This document shows positions 31,719-40,372 of a stretch of 44,257 nt of DNA, piece by piece. Numbering within the stretch: position 1 is the first letter of the stretch; every line of letters begins with the position of its first letter. The position numbers and the translations under genes are program-made. The stretch comes from Pseudonocardia sp. SCN 73-27 (GTDB lineage Bacteria; Actinomycetota; Actinomycetes; Mycobacteriales; Pseudonocardiaceae): NCBI GenBank assembly GCA_001725415.1, contig MEGH01000006.1, positions 241,728 to 285,984 of the forward strand, read 5' to 3'. The notes beneath the pieces were generated by a model. The model did no database searches. It saw nothing but the letters and a program-made list of their open reading frames with translations, and was not told the origin of the DNA.

Positions 31719-32048
31719 ATGATCTTCATCGTCTTCAGGCTCGACGCCCGCCCGGACAAGCGCGACGAGTTCCTCGACGGGATCGTCCGCTACTCGGAGC
31801 AGGTGCGCGCCGAGCCCGGGAATCTGGTGTTCAGCTGCTACGAGAGCGTCGAGCGCGCGAACGAGTTCACCGTGCTGGCCAACTACGAGGACCAGGCCGC
31901 GGGGGAGGCGCACGTGTCGTCGGAGCACGCGAAGTGGTTCTTCGGCTGGCTGCCGTCGGTGGTGACGGAGCAGCCGAAGATCGTCTTCACGGAGCTCCCC
32001 GGCGAGGGCTGGGGCCCCATGGGGGAAGTGGTGATGGAGAACGCCTAA
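31719..32048 (+). CDS. Antibiotic biosynthesis monooxygenase (ABM) domain protein
   Basis: A 109-residue single-domain ABM/YgiN-like protein. The ferredoxin-like fold is seen in MIFIVFRLDARPDKRDEFLD, then EPGNLVFSCYESVERANEFTVLANYEDQAAGEAHVSSEHA with the usual conserved His and aromatic residues. Members are cofactor-free quinol or polyketide monooxygenases or haem-degrading proteins; the length and motif suggest the quinol type. AGGAGG lies five bases before the ATG, and two inverted repeats stand upstream. It overlaps the VOC gene end by four bases. Confidence 0.85.
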   Translation: MIFIVFRLDARPDKRDEFLDGIVRYSEQVRAEPGNLVFSCYESVERANEFTVLANYEDQAAGEAHVSSEHAKWFFGWLPSVVTEQPKIVFTELPGEGWGPMGEVVMENA

Positions 32049-32407
32049 CCCTTGCGCGCAGCGGCGTAGACGACGACCGTGTTCCCCCACGGATCACGGG
32101 CGACGGCGCGGATCTCGTGGGGGCCCTCCTCGGGCGCGCGGACGACGGTGCCGCCGGCCTCGAGCAGGGCCGTCAGCGCGGACGGCACGTCGGCGACCTT
32201 GATCGACGCGGCCGGGAAGCCGTTGGTGAGGTCCTCCTCCGGCGCGGCCAGGGCGAGCGTCGTGCCGCCGGCGTCGAGGGCGGCGTAGCGCGAGCCGTCG
32301 ACGAACTTCGTCGCGAAGCCGAAGACGGAGCCGTAGAACTCGACGGCCGCGCCGACGTCGGCGACGGGGTGCAGGACGTTGCCGATGCGGGCGGGGTTCT
32401 CGGACAC
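32045..32407 (-). CDS. VOC/glyoxalase-family protein
   Basis: A 120-residue vicinal-oxygen-chelate protein with two beta-alpha-beta-beta-beta modules: IGNVLHPVADVGAAVEFYGSVFGF and IKVADVPSALTALLEAGGTVV, ending in VARDPWGNTVVVYAA. The metal ligands of glyoxalase I are only partly recognisable (His in VLHPV, Glu missing from the C-terminal strand), so a binding or resistance role is as likely as catalysis. GTG 32407 is chosen because GGAGA precedes it at seven bases. Confidence 0.8.
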   Translation of the reverse strand: MSENPARIGNVLHPVADVGAAVEFYGSVFGFATKFVDGSRYAALDAGGTTLALAAPEEDLTNGFPAASIKVADVPSALTALLEAGGTVVRAPEEGPHEIRAVARDPWGNTVVVYAAARKG

Positions 32408-32526
32408 GGGCGTCTCCACTTCGTCGGGGCGGTGGTCGCATCCTGTCCGGCCGGGGCCCCGCCCGGGCAGTCGGGTGTGGCGCACGCCTCGCGTGGGAGA
32501 AGGGAAGAGGCGGCAGGGTGGACGCC

Positions 32527-33309
32527 ATGACGACCGTCCTCACCCCTGACGGAACCCGCCTGTACGCCGAGGAGCAGGGCACGGGCGACCCGCTGGTCCT
32601 GCTGCCCGGCCAGGGGTCGAGCCACCTGATGTGGGGGCGCACGATCGGCCTGCTGGCGGCGCGGCACCGGGTCGTCGTGTTCGACTACCGGGGCACGGGG
32701 AAGAGCGGGACGCCGGAGGACGGATGGTCGACGCGGGGGTTCGCGGGCGACGCGGTCGCGGTGCTCGACGCGCTCGGGATCGAGCGGGCGCACGTGTACG
32801 GGTTCTCGATGGGCGGGCGTGTCGCGCAGTGGGTCGCGATCGACCACCCCGAGCGGGTCGGCGCGCTGGTGCTCGGCGCGACGACGCCCGGTGACGCGCA
32901 CGGGGTCCCGCGCCCGCCGCACGTCGACGAGCGGCTCGGCGCGGGCGGCGACCTGACCGAGTTCCTGCACAACCCGGGCTGGGCGCGGGCCCGGCTGCGG
33001 GTCGAGGGGGTGTGCAACGACTGGCGCGTCGGCACGTCGCAGCGGGCCGCGCTGAGGCACTACCGGGCGAGCCAGGCGCACGACTCGTGGGACGGGCTGG
33101 CGTCGATCACGGCGCCGACGTTGTGTGTGCACGGCACCGAGGACGTGCTGAACGTCGTCGCCAACAGTGACCTGCTCGCGCAGCGCATCCCGGATGCGCG
33201 GGTGCACTGCATCCCGGGTGCGCAGCACGCGTACTTCGAGGAGCAGGAGGTGGAGGCGACGAAGGTCGTCCTCGACTTCCTGGCGGAGCACCCGATCGTG
33301 ACGGGGTGA
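32527..33309 (+). CDS. Alpha/beta-fold hydrolase
   Basis: A 260-residue hydrolase with the standard triad: nucleophile Ser in VYGFSMGGRVA near residue 94, acid Asp in HGTEDVLN, and His in PGAQHAYFEEQE near 236. The oxyanion loop is LPGQGSSHLMW. The sequence resembles 3-oxoadipate enol-lactonase or small esterases, but the substrate is open. ATG 32527 has GGTGGA at a suitable distance; GTG 32518 is the alternative. It probably has its own promoter. Confidence 0.87.
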   Translation: MTTVLTPDGTRLYAEEQGTGDPLVLLPGQGSSHLMWGRTIGLLAARHRVVVFDYRGTGKSGTPEDGWSTRGFAGDAVAVLDALGIERAHVYGFSMGGRVAQWVAIDHPERVGALVLGATTPGDAHGVPRPPHVDERLGAGGDLTEFLHNPGWARARLRVEGVCNDWRVGTSQRAALRHYRASQAHDSWDGLASITAPTLCVHGTEDVLNVVANSDLLAQRIPDARVHCIPGAQHAYFEEQEVEATKVVLDFLAEHPIVTG

Positions 33310-33344
33310 CGAACGCGACCCTGCCCGTCGGCGCGGGGCGCGGG

Positions 33345-33523
33345 TAGCATCCCGGTCGAACCCGACCGCCTCCACGGCCGGCCTCGACCGCGACATCCGC
33401 GGTGACCGGCAGGTGGGGCAGTCCGGCACCGCGAGCGGGGCGAACACCCGCGACCTCCGGTGTACGGAACGCGCGACCTTCGTCGCGCACACCCACCGCA
33501 CCCGAGGACGAGGGACCCCTGTC
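33345..33523 (+). promoter_or_regulatory. Promoter and long leader of the malic enzyme gene
   Basis: TAGCAT (33345-33350) fits a -10 element, so the mRNA would carry about 165 untranslated bases. The leader contains GCGACATCCGCGG-type short inverted repeats and several GGGG runs. No known riboswitch core was recognised. Confidence 0.4.
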
Positions 33524-34687
33524 ATGACCACCGCGCCCGAGCGCGCCCTGTCGGCCCCCACTCGCGACGAGATCTTCGACGCCCACCGTGGCGGCAAGCT
33601 GTCGACCGGCCTGACCGCCCATCTGCGCGACCAGCGCGACCTCGCGATCGCCTACAGCCCCGGGGTGGCCGAGGTCAGCCGGGCGATCGCCGCCGACGCG
33701 GCCGTCGCCCGCACCCACACCTGGGCCGACCGGCTCGTCGCCGTCGTGAGCGACGGGACCGCCGTCCTGGGCCTGGGCGACATCGGCCCGCGCGCGGCGC
33801 TGCCGGTCATGGAGGGCAAGTCGGCGCTGTTCAAGACGTTCGGTGGGCTCGACTCGATCCCGCTGGTCCTCGACACGACCGACGTCGACGAGATCGTGGA
33901 GACGCTGGTGCGGCTGCGCCCGAGCTTCGGCGCGGTCAACCTGGAGGACGTGTCGGCGCCGCGCTGCTTCGAGCTGGAGGCCCGGCTGATCGAGGCGCTC
34001 GACTGTCCGGTCATGCACGACGACCAGCACGGCACCGCGATCGTGCTGTTCGCGGCGCTGCGCGGGGCGTGCGAGGTCACCGGCCGCGACCTGGCGTCGT
34101 TGCGGTTCGTCGTGTCCGGGGCCGGTGCGGCGGGCATCGCGTGCTCCCGGATCCTGCTGGCGGCCGGGGCGCGTGACGTGGTCCTGCTCGACTCGCGCGG
34201 CGTCGTCGACGCCACGCGGGGGGGTGAGAAGGCGGCGCTCGCCGCGATCACCAACCCGCGCGGGGTCATCGGCGGGATCGCGGAGGCGATGGCGGGTGCC
34301 GACGTGTTCGTCGGCCTCTCCGGCGCCCTGCTGCCCGAGGAGCTGCTGGCGTCCATGAACCCGGGCGGGATGGTGTTCGCACTGTCCAACCCGGACCCGG
34401 AGGTGCACCCGGACGTGGCGGGCCGCTACGCCCCGATCGTGGCGACCGGCCGCAGCGACTTCCCCAACCAGATCAACAACGTGCTCGCGTTCCCGGGCGT
34501 GTTCCGGGGTGCGCTCGACGCCGGGGCGCGCCGGATCACCGAAGCGATGAAGCTCGCCGCGGCCGACGCGATCTTCGCCGTCGCGCGCGACGACCTGGCT
34601 CTCGACCGCATCGTCCCCGGCCCGTTCGACCCGCGGGTGGCCCCTGCGGTGGCCGCCGCGGTCGCGGAGGTCGCGGATCGCGGGTGA
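33524..34687 (+). CDS. NAD(P)-dependent malic enzyme
   Basis: A 387-residue malate dehydrogenase (decarboxylating) that converts malate to pyruvate, CO2 and NAD(P)H and links the TCA cycle with lipid synthesis or gluconeogenesis. Motifs present are YSPGVAEVSRAI (Tyr in the substrate site), VSDGTAVLGLGDIGPRAALPVMEGK (Lys base near residue 88), VNLEDVSAPRCFELE (metal Glu and Asp), MHDDQHGTAIVLFAAL, the Rossmann VSGAGAAGIACSRILLAAG, and LSNPDPEVHPD. It is the short, single-domain bacterial type without the phosphotransacetylase tail. Its surroundings suggest no operon. Confidence 0.94.
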   Translation: MTTAPERALSAPTRDEIFDAHRGGKLSTGLTAHLRDQRDLAIAYSPGVAEVSRAIAADAAVARTHTWADRLVAVVSDGTAVLGLGDIGPRAALPVMEGKSALFKTFGGLDSIPLVLDTTDVDEIVETLVRLRPSFGAVNLEDVSAPRCFELEARLIEALDCPVMHDDQHGTAIVLFAALRGACEVTGRDLASLRFVVSGAGAAGIACSRILLAAGARDVVLLDSRGVVDATRGGEKAALAAITNPRGVIGGIAEAMAGADVFVGLSGALLPEELLASMNPGGMVFALSNPDPEVHPDVAGRYAPIVATGRSDFPNQINNVLAFPGVFRGALDAGARRITEAMKLAAADAIFAVARDDLALDRIVPGPFDPRVAPAVAAAVAEVADRG

Positions 34688-34698
34688 TCACGATCGGG

Positions 34699-34771
34699 GG
34701 GCCGACCGGTTACGCAACGCAGCGTGAAGCACGTCACGACCCCCACCTGGGGTTATTCCACCGGTCGGCCC
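34699..34771 (+). other. Branched hairpin region between malic enzyme and GGDEF-EAL genes
   Basis: GGGCCGACCGGT (34699-34710) pairs perfectly with ACCGGTCGGCCC (34760-34771). The 49-base loop holds an inner CCCC-ACCT-GGGG hairpin (34741-34752). It could terminate the malic enzyme transcript or be a structured element ahead of the c-di-GMP gene. The stretch 34772-34909 shows only promoter-like sequence. Confidence 0.5.
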
Positions 34772-34909
34772 TCGCGATCACAGCCTGTGCGTGTTCCTCC
34801 GGTACCTCACTCGGGGCGGCGTAGTCCGTCCGTGTGAAGTCGGCGCATCGAGTGGACGAGTGACTCGTTGTTCCGAGTGCACCGTCGGCGCACTTGGTGG
34901 GGGAAGCCC

Positions 34910-37663
34910 GTGAGCGAGTTCGGACGTGGTCCCCGCGACGAGCGGGACGAGAACCGGGACGACGTCCCGGCCACCGAGGCCGTCGTCATGGCCGACCTGC
35001 GCCGGTCGCGGCAAGCCGTCCAGGGCCCCGCGGACCCCGGGGCCGTGCGGTTCGCGGAGAACCTCGCGCGGGCGATCGACCGGGCCCCCGGCCACCCCGA
35101 CGAGGACATCGACGCCGACGACCGTGACGTCGCGATCGCGGCCGTCGCGCCCGCCCCTGCGGCGGCCGAGCCGCTCACCGACCCGCGTCGTGACCGGTCC
35201 TTCGGCCCCGCGTCGCTGCCGCCCGACACCGTCCACGCCGGACGTCCGGGGCCGAGGTCGTTCGCCACCGACGCGCCCGCCCGTCCGGTGGTCGCCCCGG
35301 GCGTCCGTGAGACGGCGTTCGGCCGCTCCGGGGCCGACATGCTGCCGCTCCCGGCGACCGCCGCGGTGGTGGTCGACCGGTCCGACCGGATCGTGCGGGT
35401 CAACCCCGCGTTCGCACGGCTCGCCGGCCGGATGCCCGGGGACCCCGAGAACGGTCCGCTGGGGATGCCGCTGCGCCGCCTCGTCGTCGGGACCGACGGC
35501 GACGCCCGGCTGATCCGCGCCGACGGCACGCTCGCGCGGGTCCGCGTGGTCCGCTGGGACCTCGCGATGGACCTGCAGGCGGTCGTGTTCGTCGAGCTCG
35601 GGTCGGCGTCGGACGCGCGGCGCATCGCGGAGCTGGAGCGGATGGCCCGGGTCGGCACCTGGACCTACGAGCTCGCGTCCGCGACGCTGCGCCGCAGCGA
35701 GTCCCTCGACGACCTGTACCGCGCGGCCGGGGTCGCCGCCGACGGTCCCGACGGGCCGGTCGAGGGCGAGCAGGTCGCCCTGCTGTGCCAGGGCCTGCGC
35801 AACGGCAACCGCGCGGGCGACCACCACGTCGACCTGCGCCTGCCGGGCGGGCGGCTGCTGGGCTGCCGCGCCGTCGTCGAGCGCGCCGAGGACGGCACCC
35901 CGGTCCGGCTCGTCGGCACGGTGCGCGACCTGTCGGCGCAGCGCATCGCCGAGAACCGGCACCGCGCCGCGGGCGCCCGCTTCGCCGACCTCGTCGCGCT
36001 GCTGCCCACCGGGGTCCTGCTGCTCGACGCCGCGGGTCGCGTCCTCGACGCCAATCCCGCGGTGTGCATGATCCTCGACACCGCACCCGAGGACCTGCGG
36101 GGTGTCTCCGCGGCCGCGCTGTCGGCCGAGCCCGAGCCGCTGTCGGCCGACGGCCTGCCCGACTGGCTGCGCCGCGTCCCCGAGGGCGCGGGCAACGGCT
36201 ACCGCATCGACGCGCTGCCGCTGCTGCGCGCCGACGGCACCCGCGTCTGGTGTGGCGTCGGCGTCACCGTCACCCGTGCCGACGACGGCGCCCCGCTGTT
36301 CCTCGTCACCTGCGAGGACATCGACGACCGCCGCCGCGCGGCCGAGGTGCTGCGCAGCGCGGGCACGGTCGACCCGCTGACCCGGCTGCTCAACCGGGCC
36401 GCCGCGCTCGACGCGGTCGACCGGCTGCTGGTCGGCCCGGCCCGCGACGGTGTCGTCCTCGTCTGCGGCGACCTCGACGACTTCGCCCGTGTCAACTCGT
36501 CGCTGGGCCACGAGGCCGGCGACGACCTGCTGGTCACGTTGGCCGGCCGGCTGCAGCGGGAGCTGCCGTTCGGGTGCACCGCGGCCCGGCTCTCGGGCGA
36601 CGAGTTCGTCGTCATCTGCTCCGACCACGCCGAGGCCGGTGGCCCGGAACGGTTGGGGCACATCGTCGCCGAGCTGCTGCGCACGTCGGTGACGGTCGCG
36701 GGGCGTCCCGTCGAGGTCACCGCGTCGGTCGGGCTGGCGACGCCGACGGCCGACCCCGGCCTGCGCGCCGCCGACATGCTGCGCTTCGCCGAGGTCGCCA
36801 TGCAGGAGGCCAAGAAGCGCTCCCGCGGCGGCGTGGGAGTGGCCACCGAGGTCGTGATGCGGTCGGCGACGAGCCAGCTGGTCGTCGAGGCCGAGCTGCG
36901 CGCCGCGATCGCCGACGACCGGCTCGTGCTGGAGTACCAGCCCGTCGTCGCCGCCGACGGCACCGTCCGCAGCTCCGAGGCGCTGATCCGCTGGCCGCAC
37001 CCGGAGCGCGGCATGGTCTCGCCGGGGGAGTTCCTGCCGGTGGCCCAGCGCGGCGGCCTGATGCGCGAGCTCGACATGTGGGTGCTGCGCACCGCGGCGC
37101 GGGAGGCGGCGTCGTGGGCGCCGCTGGCCGACGTCGCCGTCGCGGTCAACCTGGCAGGGCTGCTGCCGGGCGACCCCGAGTTCGCCGACGTCGTCAACGC
37201 CACCCTCGCCGAGACCGGGCTCGACCACTCGCGGCTGATCCTCGAGCTGGTGGAGACGAGCCTGGTCGCGCTGCCGCCGCACGCGTTGGCGGCCATGGCC
37301 GATCTCGTCGCGCGCGGCGTCCGCTTCGCCGTCGACGACTTCGGCACCGGTTACTCCTCGCTCGCCCGGCTCAAGGAGCTCCCCGCACAGACGGTCAAGG
37401 TCGATCGCGCGTTCGTGACGGGCATCGCAGACGACCCGGTCGACCACGCCGTCGCCCGTGCCGTCGTCGACATGGCGCGGGCCATGGGGCGCAGCACGGT
37501 CGCCGAGGGCGTCGAGACGCCGGAGCAGTTCGAGGCGTTGCGCGCCATCGGTGTCGACGCGTTCCAGGGCTGGTTGTTCGCCCGCCCGCTGGCCGCCGAC
37601 GCCATGCGCGACGTGCTGCGTTCGGGCCGGCTGCGGGTCCCGGCGTCGACCGACGTGGCCTGA
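34910..37663 (+). CDS. PAS-GGDEF-EAL cyclic-di-GMP turnover protein
   Basis: A 917-residue signalling protein without membrane helices. A long disordered N-terminus (to about 140) is followed by PAS-like domains (about 145-235, 250-345 and 360-470), then a GGDEF domain (about 480-650) with the A-site SGDEF near residue 563, an allowed variant of GGDEF, then an EAL domain (about 660-910). EAL residues EALIRW, VNLAGLLPG, LELVETS, DDFGTGYSSLARLK and AEGVETPEQFEAL are intact, so phosphodiesterase activity is likely; cyclase activity is possible. The start is GTG 34910, after GGGGGAAG. Confidence 0.92.
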   Translation: MSEFGRGPRDERDENRDDVPATEAVVMADLRRSRQAVQGPADPGAVRFAENLARAIDRAPGHPDEDIDADDRDVAIAAVAPAPAAAEPLTDPRRDRSFGPASLPPDTVHAGRPGPRSFATDAPARPVVAPGVRETAFGRSGADMLPLPATAAVVVDRSDRIVRVNPAFARLAGRMPGDPENGPLGMPLRRLVVGTDGDARLIRADGTLARVRVVRWDLAMDLQAVVFVELGSASDARRIAELERMARVGTWTYELASATLRRSESLDDLYRAAGVAADGPDGPVEGEQVALLCQGLRNGNRAGDHHVDLRLPGGRLLGCRAVVERAEDGTPVRLVGTVRDLSAQRIAENRHRAAGARFADLVALLPTGVLLLDAAGRVLDANPAVCMILDTAPEDLRGVSAAALSAEPEPLSADGLPDWLRRVPEGAGNGYRIDALPLLRADGTRVWCGVGVTVTRADDGAPLFLVTCEDIDDRRRAAEVLRSAGTVDPLTRLLNRAAALDAVDRLLVGPARDGVVLVCGDLDDFARVNSSLGHEAGDDLLVTLAGRLQRELPFGCTAARLSGDEFVVICSDHAEAGGPERLGHIVAELLRTSVTVAGRPVEVTASVGLATPTADPGLRAADMLRFAEVAMQEAKKRSRGGVGVATEVVMRSATSQLVVEAELRAAIADDRLVLEYQPVVAADGTVRSSEALIRWPHPERGMVSPGEFLPVAQRGGLMRELDMWVLRTAAREAASWAPLADVAVAVNLAGLLPGDPEFADVVNATLAETGLDHSRLILELVETSLVALPPHALAAMADLVARGVRFAVDDFGTGYSSLARLKELPAQTVKVDRAFVTGIADDPVDHAVARAVVDMARAMGRSTVAEGVETPEQFEALRAIGVDAFQGWLFARPLAADAMRDVLRSGRLRVPASTDVA

Positions 37664-37818
37664 CCGGACATTTCGACGACCGTTTCTGGCACGCGGGCGG
37701 GGGTCCGTCGGAAGGGTCGCGGTCCGGTCACATCGGTCGCGGCTGTCGGTGTGCCGGGCTAGATTCGCGGAACTGCGGCGGCCGACAAGCGGCCGTCGGC
37801 GACGACGGGGGTACCCGG

Positions 37819-38955
37819 ATGATCGAGTTCCGGGGCGTGACGAAGCGCTTCCCGGACGGCACCGTCGCGGTGGACGATCTCGACCTCGTCGTCGATTCGG
37901 GTCGTATCACCGTGTTCGTGGGGCCGTCCGGCTGTGGGAAGACCACCTCGTTGCGGATGATCAACCGCATGATCGAGCCCAGCGGCGGGACGATCTCGGT
38001 GGAGGGCAAGGACATCATGTCCCGCGACGCGGCCGAGCTGCGCCGGGGCATCGGCTACGTCATCCAGCAGGCCGGCCTGTTCCCGCACCGCACGATTCTC
38101 GACAACATCGCGACGGTCCCGTTGCTGTTGGGATGGAACAAGAAGCAGGCCCGCGAGCGGGCGGCCGAGCTGATGGACACCGTCGGCCTCGCCCCCGAGA
38201 TGGCCAAGCGCTACCCGGCGCAGCTGTCCGGTGGCCAGCAGCAGCGTGTCGGCGTCGCCCGGGCCCTGGCGGCCGACCCGCCGGTGCTGCTCATGGACGA
38301 GCCGTTCAGCGCCGTCGACCCCATCGTGCGCGAGACGCTGCAGGACGAGCTCCTGCGGCTGCAGGGCGAGCTGGGCAAGACCATCGTGTTCGTCACCCAC
38401 GACATCGACGAGGCCATCAAGCTGGGCGACAAGGTCGCGGTGTTCCGCACCGGCGGCAAGCTCGCCCAGTACGACGAGCCGGGCGTGCTGCTGTCCCGCC
38501 CGGCCGACGACTTCGTCGACTCCTTCGTCGGTCGCGACCGCGGCTACCGCGGCCTGGGCTTCCTGTCCTCCGACGGGCTGCCCATCGGCGACCTGCCCGT
38601 CGTCGCCATCGGCGACCGGATGCCCACCGACGGCTGGGCGCTGGTCGTCGACGGCGAGCGTCGCCCGCTGGGCTGGGTCGCCCGCGGCACCGGCACCGTC
38701 TACGAGGACGCCCTCGTCCCGGGCGGTTCGCTGTACGACGCGGGCGCCGGTTCCCTGCGCGCCGCGCTCGACGCGGCGCTGTCCTCGCCGTCGGGGCGCG
38801 GTGTCGCCGTGGACGGTGACGGCCGGGTACTGGGCTCCATCGGCGCCGACGATGTGCTGCGCGGCCTCGCCGACTCCCGCGAGGCCGACGGCGCCCCCGG
38901 TGCCGACGTCGGCCGGCCCGTCACCGACACCGACGCCGCCGATCGGGTCGGCTGA
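37819..38955 (+). CDS. Osmoprotectant ABC transporter ATP-binding protein with CBS-like domain
   Basis: A 378-residue OpuCA/OpuBA-type ATPase. Walker A is GPSGCGKTT near residues 35-43, the Q-loop is VIQQAGLFPH, the signature LSGGQQQRVGVARAL lies near 135-149, Walker B is VLLMDEPFSAVDP and the H-loop His is in FVTHDIDEAI. The tail (about 250-365) has two CBS-like halves, as in the ionic-strength-gated OpuA type, which may sense osmotic conditions. It is the first gene of a four-gene operon. TAGATT (37760-37765) may be the promoter -10. Confidence 0.92.
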   Translation: MIEFRGVTKRFPDGTVAVDDLDLVVDSGRITVFVGPSGCGKTTSLRMINRMIEPSGGTISVEGKDIMSRDAAELRRGIGYVIQQAGLFPHRTILDNIATVPLLLGWNKKQARERAAELMDTVGLAPEMAKRYPAQLSGGQQQRVGVARALAADPPVLLMDEPFSAVDPIVRETLQDELLRLQGELGKTIVFVTHDIDEAIKLGDKVAVFRTGGKLAQYDEPGVLLSRPADDFVDSFVGRDRGYRGLGFLSSDGLPIGDLPVVAIGDRMPTDGWALVVDGERRPLGWVARGTGTVYEDALVPGGSLYDAGAGSLRAALDAALSSPSGRGVAVDGDGRVLGSIGADDVLRGLADSREADGAPGADVGRPVTDTDAADRVG

Positions 38956-38967
38956 GGCGGGCACGTC

Positions 38968-39630
38968 GTGAACTGGGTGCTGGAGAACATCTCGTTCATC
39001 GCGAGCCTGCTCACCGACCACATCGTGTTCTCGCTCGTCCCCGTGGTCATCGGGCTCGTCATCGCCGTACCGCTGGGGTGGCTGGCCAACCGGGCCGGGT
39101 TCGGCCGCGCCGTCGTCGTCAACCTGGCCGGGTTGCTCTACACGATCCCGTCGCTGGCGCTGTTCGTGTTCCTGCCGGTCATCCTCGGCACGGGCATCCT
39201 CGACCCGATCAACGTGATCGTGGCGCTGTCGGTCTACACGGTGGCGCTGCTGGTCCGCACGGTCGCCGACGCGCTCGAGGCCGTCCCGCCGCTGGTCGTC
39301 GACGCGGCGACCGCGATGGGCTTCACACCCTTCCGCCGGTTCGTCGCCGCCGAGCTGCCCATCTCCGTGCCGGTCATCCTGGCCGGCGTCCGGGTCGCGG
39401 CGGTGTCGTCGATCAGCCTCGTCACCGTCGGGTCCGTCATCGGCTTCGGCGGCCTCGGCCAGATGTTCACCGACGGCTTCCAGCGCAGCATCACCGCCGA
39501 GGTCGTCGCCGGGATCGTGCTGGTCGTCGTGCTGGCGCTCGTCGTCGACGGGCTCCTGCTGCTCATCGGCCGGATGCTCACACCGTGGGACCGGACCGCA
39601 CGCGCGGTGGCACAGGGGGCGACGGCGTGA
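38968..39630 (+). CDS. Osmoprotectant ABC transporter permease 1
   Basis: A 220-residue inner-membrane permease of the OpuCB/OpuBB class with about six hydrophobic segments. The ATPase-contact (EAA) region is in LVVDAATAMGFTPFRRFVAAELPISVPVILAGVR near residues 109-142. It forms the translocation path together with the following permease. It starts 12 bases after the ATPase gene and its stop overlaps the next start as GTGA. Confidence 0.92.
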   Translation: MNWVLENISFIASLLTDHIVFSLVPVVIGLVIAVPLGWLANRAGFGRAVVVNLAGLLYTIPSLALFVFLPVILGTGILDPINVIVALSVYTVALLVRTVADALEAVPPLVVDAATAMGFTPFRRFVAAELPISVPVILAGVRVAAVSSISLVTVGSVIGFGGLGQMFTDGFQRSITAEVVAGIVLVVVLALVVDGLLLLIGRMLTPWDRTARAVAQGATA

Positions 39631-40343
39631 ACTTCTTCGGATGGCTGCTCGACCCCGCGCACTGGACGGGCGCCGGCTCGATCCCGCAGCGGCTCGTCGA
39701 ACACATCGGCTACGTCGCCCTCACGATGATCATCGCGATCGTCATCGCGGTGCCGCTCGGTGCCTGGATCGGGCACACCGGCAGGGGCGGCTTCCTGGTC
39801 GTCGGCTCGGCCAACGGGCTGCGCGCGCTGCCCACGCTCGGCGTGCTCATCCTGCTCGCGCAGTGGACCGGCCTCGGGCTGCTCGGCCCGCTCATCGCCC
39901 TGGTGCTCCTGGCCGTCCCGCCCGTGCTCGCCGGCACCTACGCGGGCGTGCGCAACGTCGACGCCTCGGTGGTGGACGCCGCGCGCGGCATGGGCATGCG
40001 GGGGCGCGAGATCCTGTTCGGCGTCGAGCTGCCCAACGCGCTGCCGCTGATCATCGGCGGCATCCGCAGCTCGGTCCTGCAGGTCATCTCGACGGCGACG
40101 ATCGCCGCCTACGTCGGCCTCAACGGCCTGGGCCGCTACATCATCGACGGGCTGTCGACGCGCGACTTCCCGCAGATGATCGCCGGCTCCATCCTCGTCG
40201 CCCTGCTCGCCGTCGCCGCCGACCTGGTGCTCGCCGGCCTGCAGAAGCTGCTCGTCTCGCCCGGCCTGCAGACCGCGGGCACGGGCCGCCGGGTGCGCGC
40301 CCTCGCCACCCGCCCCACCGACACGGCCGCCCAGGCGGCCTGA
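39627..40343 (+). CDS. Osmoprotectant ABC transporter permease 2
   Basis: A 238-residue second permease of the OpuCD type. Hydrophobic segments include YVALTMIIAIVIAVPLGAWI and LLGPLIALVLLAVPPVLAG; the EAA loop is VVDAARGMGMRGREILFGVELPNALPLIIGGIR. It pairs with the first permease to make a heterodimeric channel for betaine, choline, carnitine or similar solutes. GTG 39627 overlaps the stop of the first permease gene, and 29 bases separate it from the binding-protein gene. Confidence 0.92.
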   Translation: MNFFGWLLDPAHWTGAGSIPQRLVEHIGYVALTMIIAIVIAVPLGAWIGHTGRGGFLVVGSANGLRALPTLGVLILLAQWTGLGLLGPLIALVLLAVPPVLAGTYAGVRNVDASVVDAARGMGMRGREILFGVELPNALPLIIGGIRSSVLQVISTATIAAYVGLNGLGRYIIDGLSTRDFPQMIAGSILVALLAVAADLVLAGLQKLLVSPGLQTAGTGRRVRALATRPTDTAAQAA

Positions 40344-40372
40344 GCCTCGACCGAACCGCCGGAGGAACAACC

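Noticed and set aside
33350-33523. A known riboswitch (c-di-AMP or cobalamin) before the malic enzyme
   Set aside because: The conserved core sequences of these classes were not found.
36102-38971. Several long rightward frames overlapping the GGDEF-EAL and ATPase genes
   Set aside because: They are Arg/Pro/Ala-rich shadows of the real frames, without starts, ribosome sites or domains.
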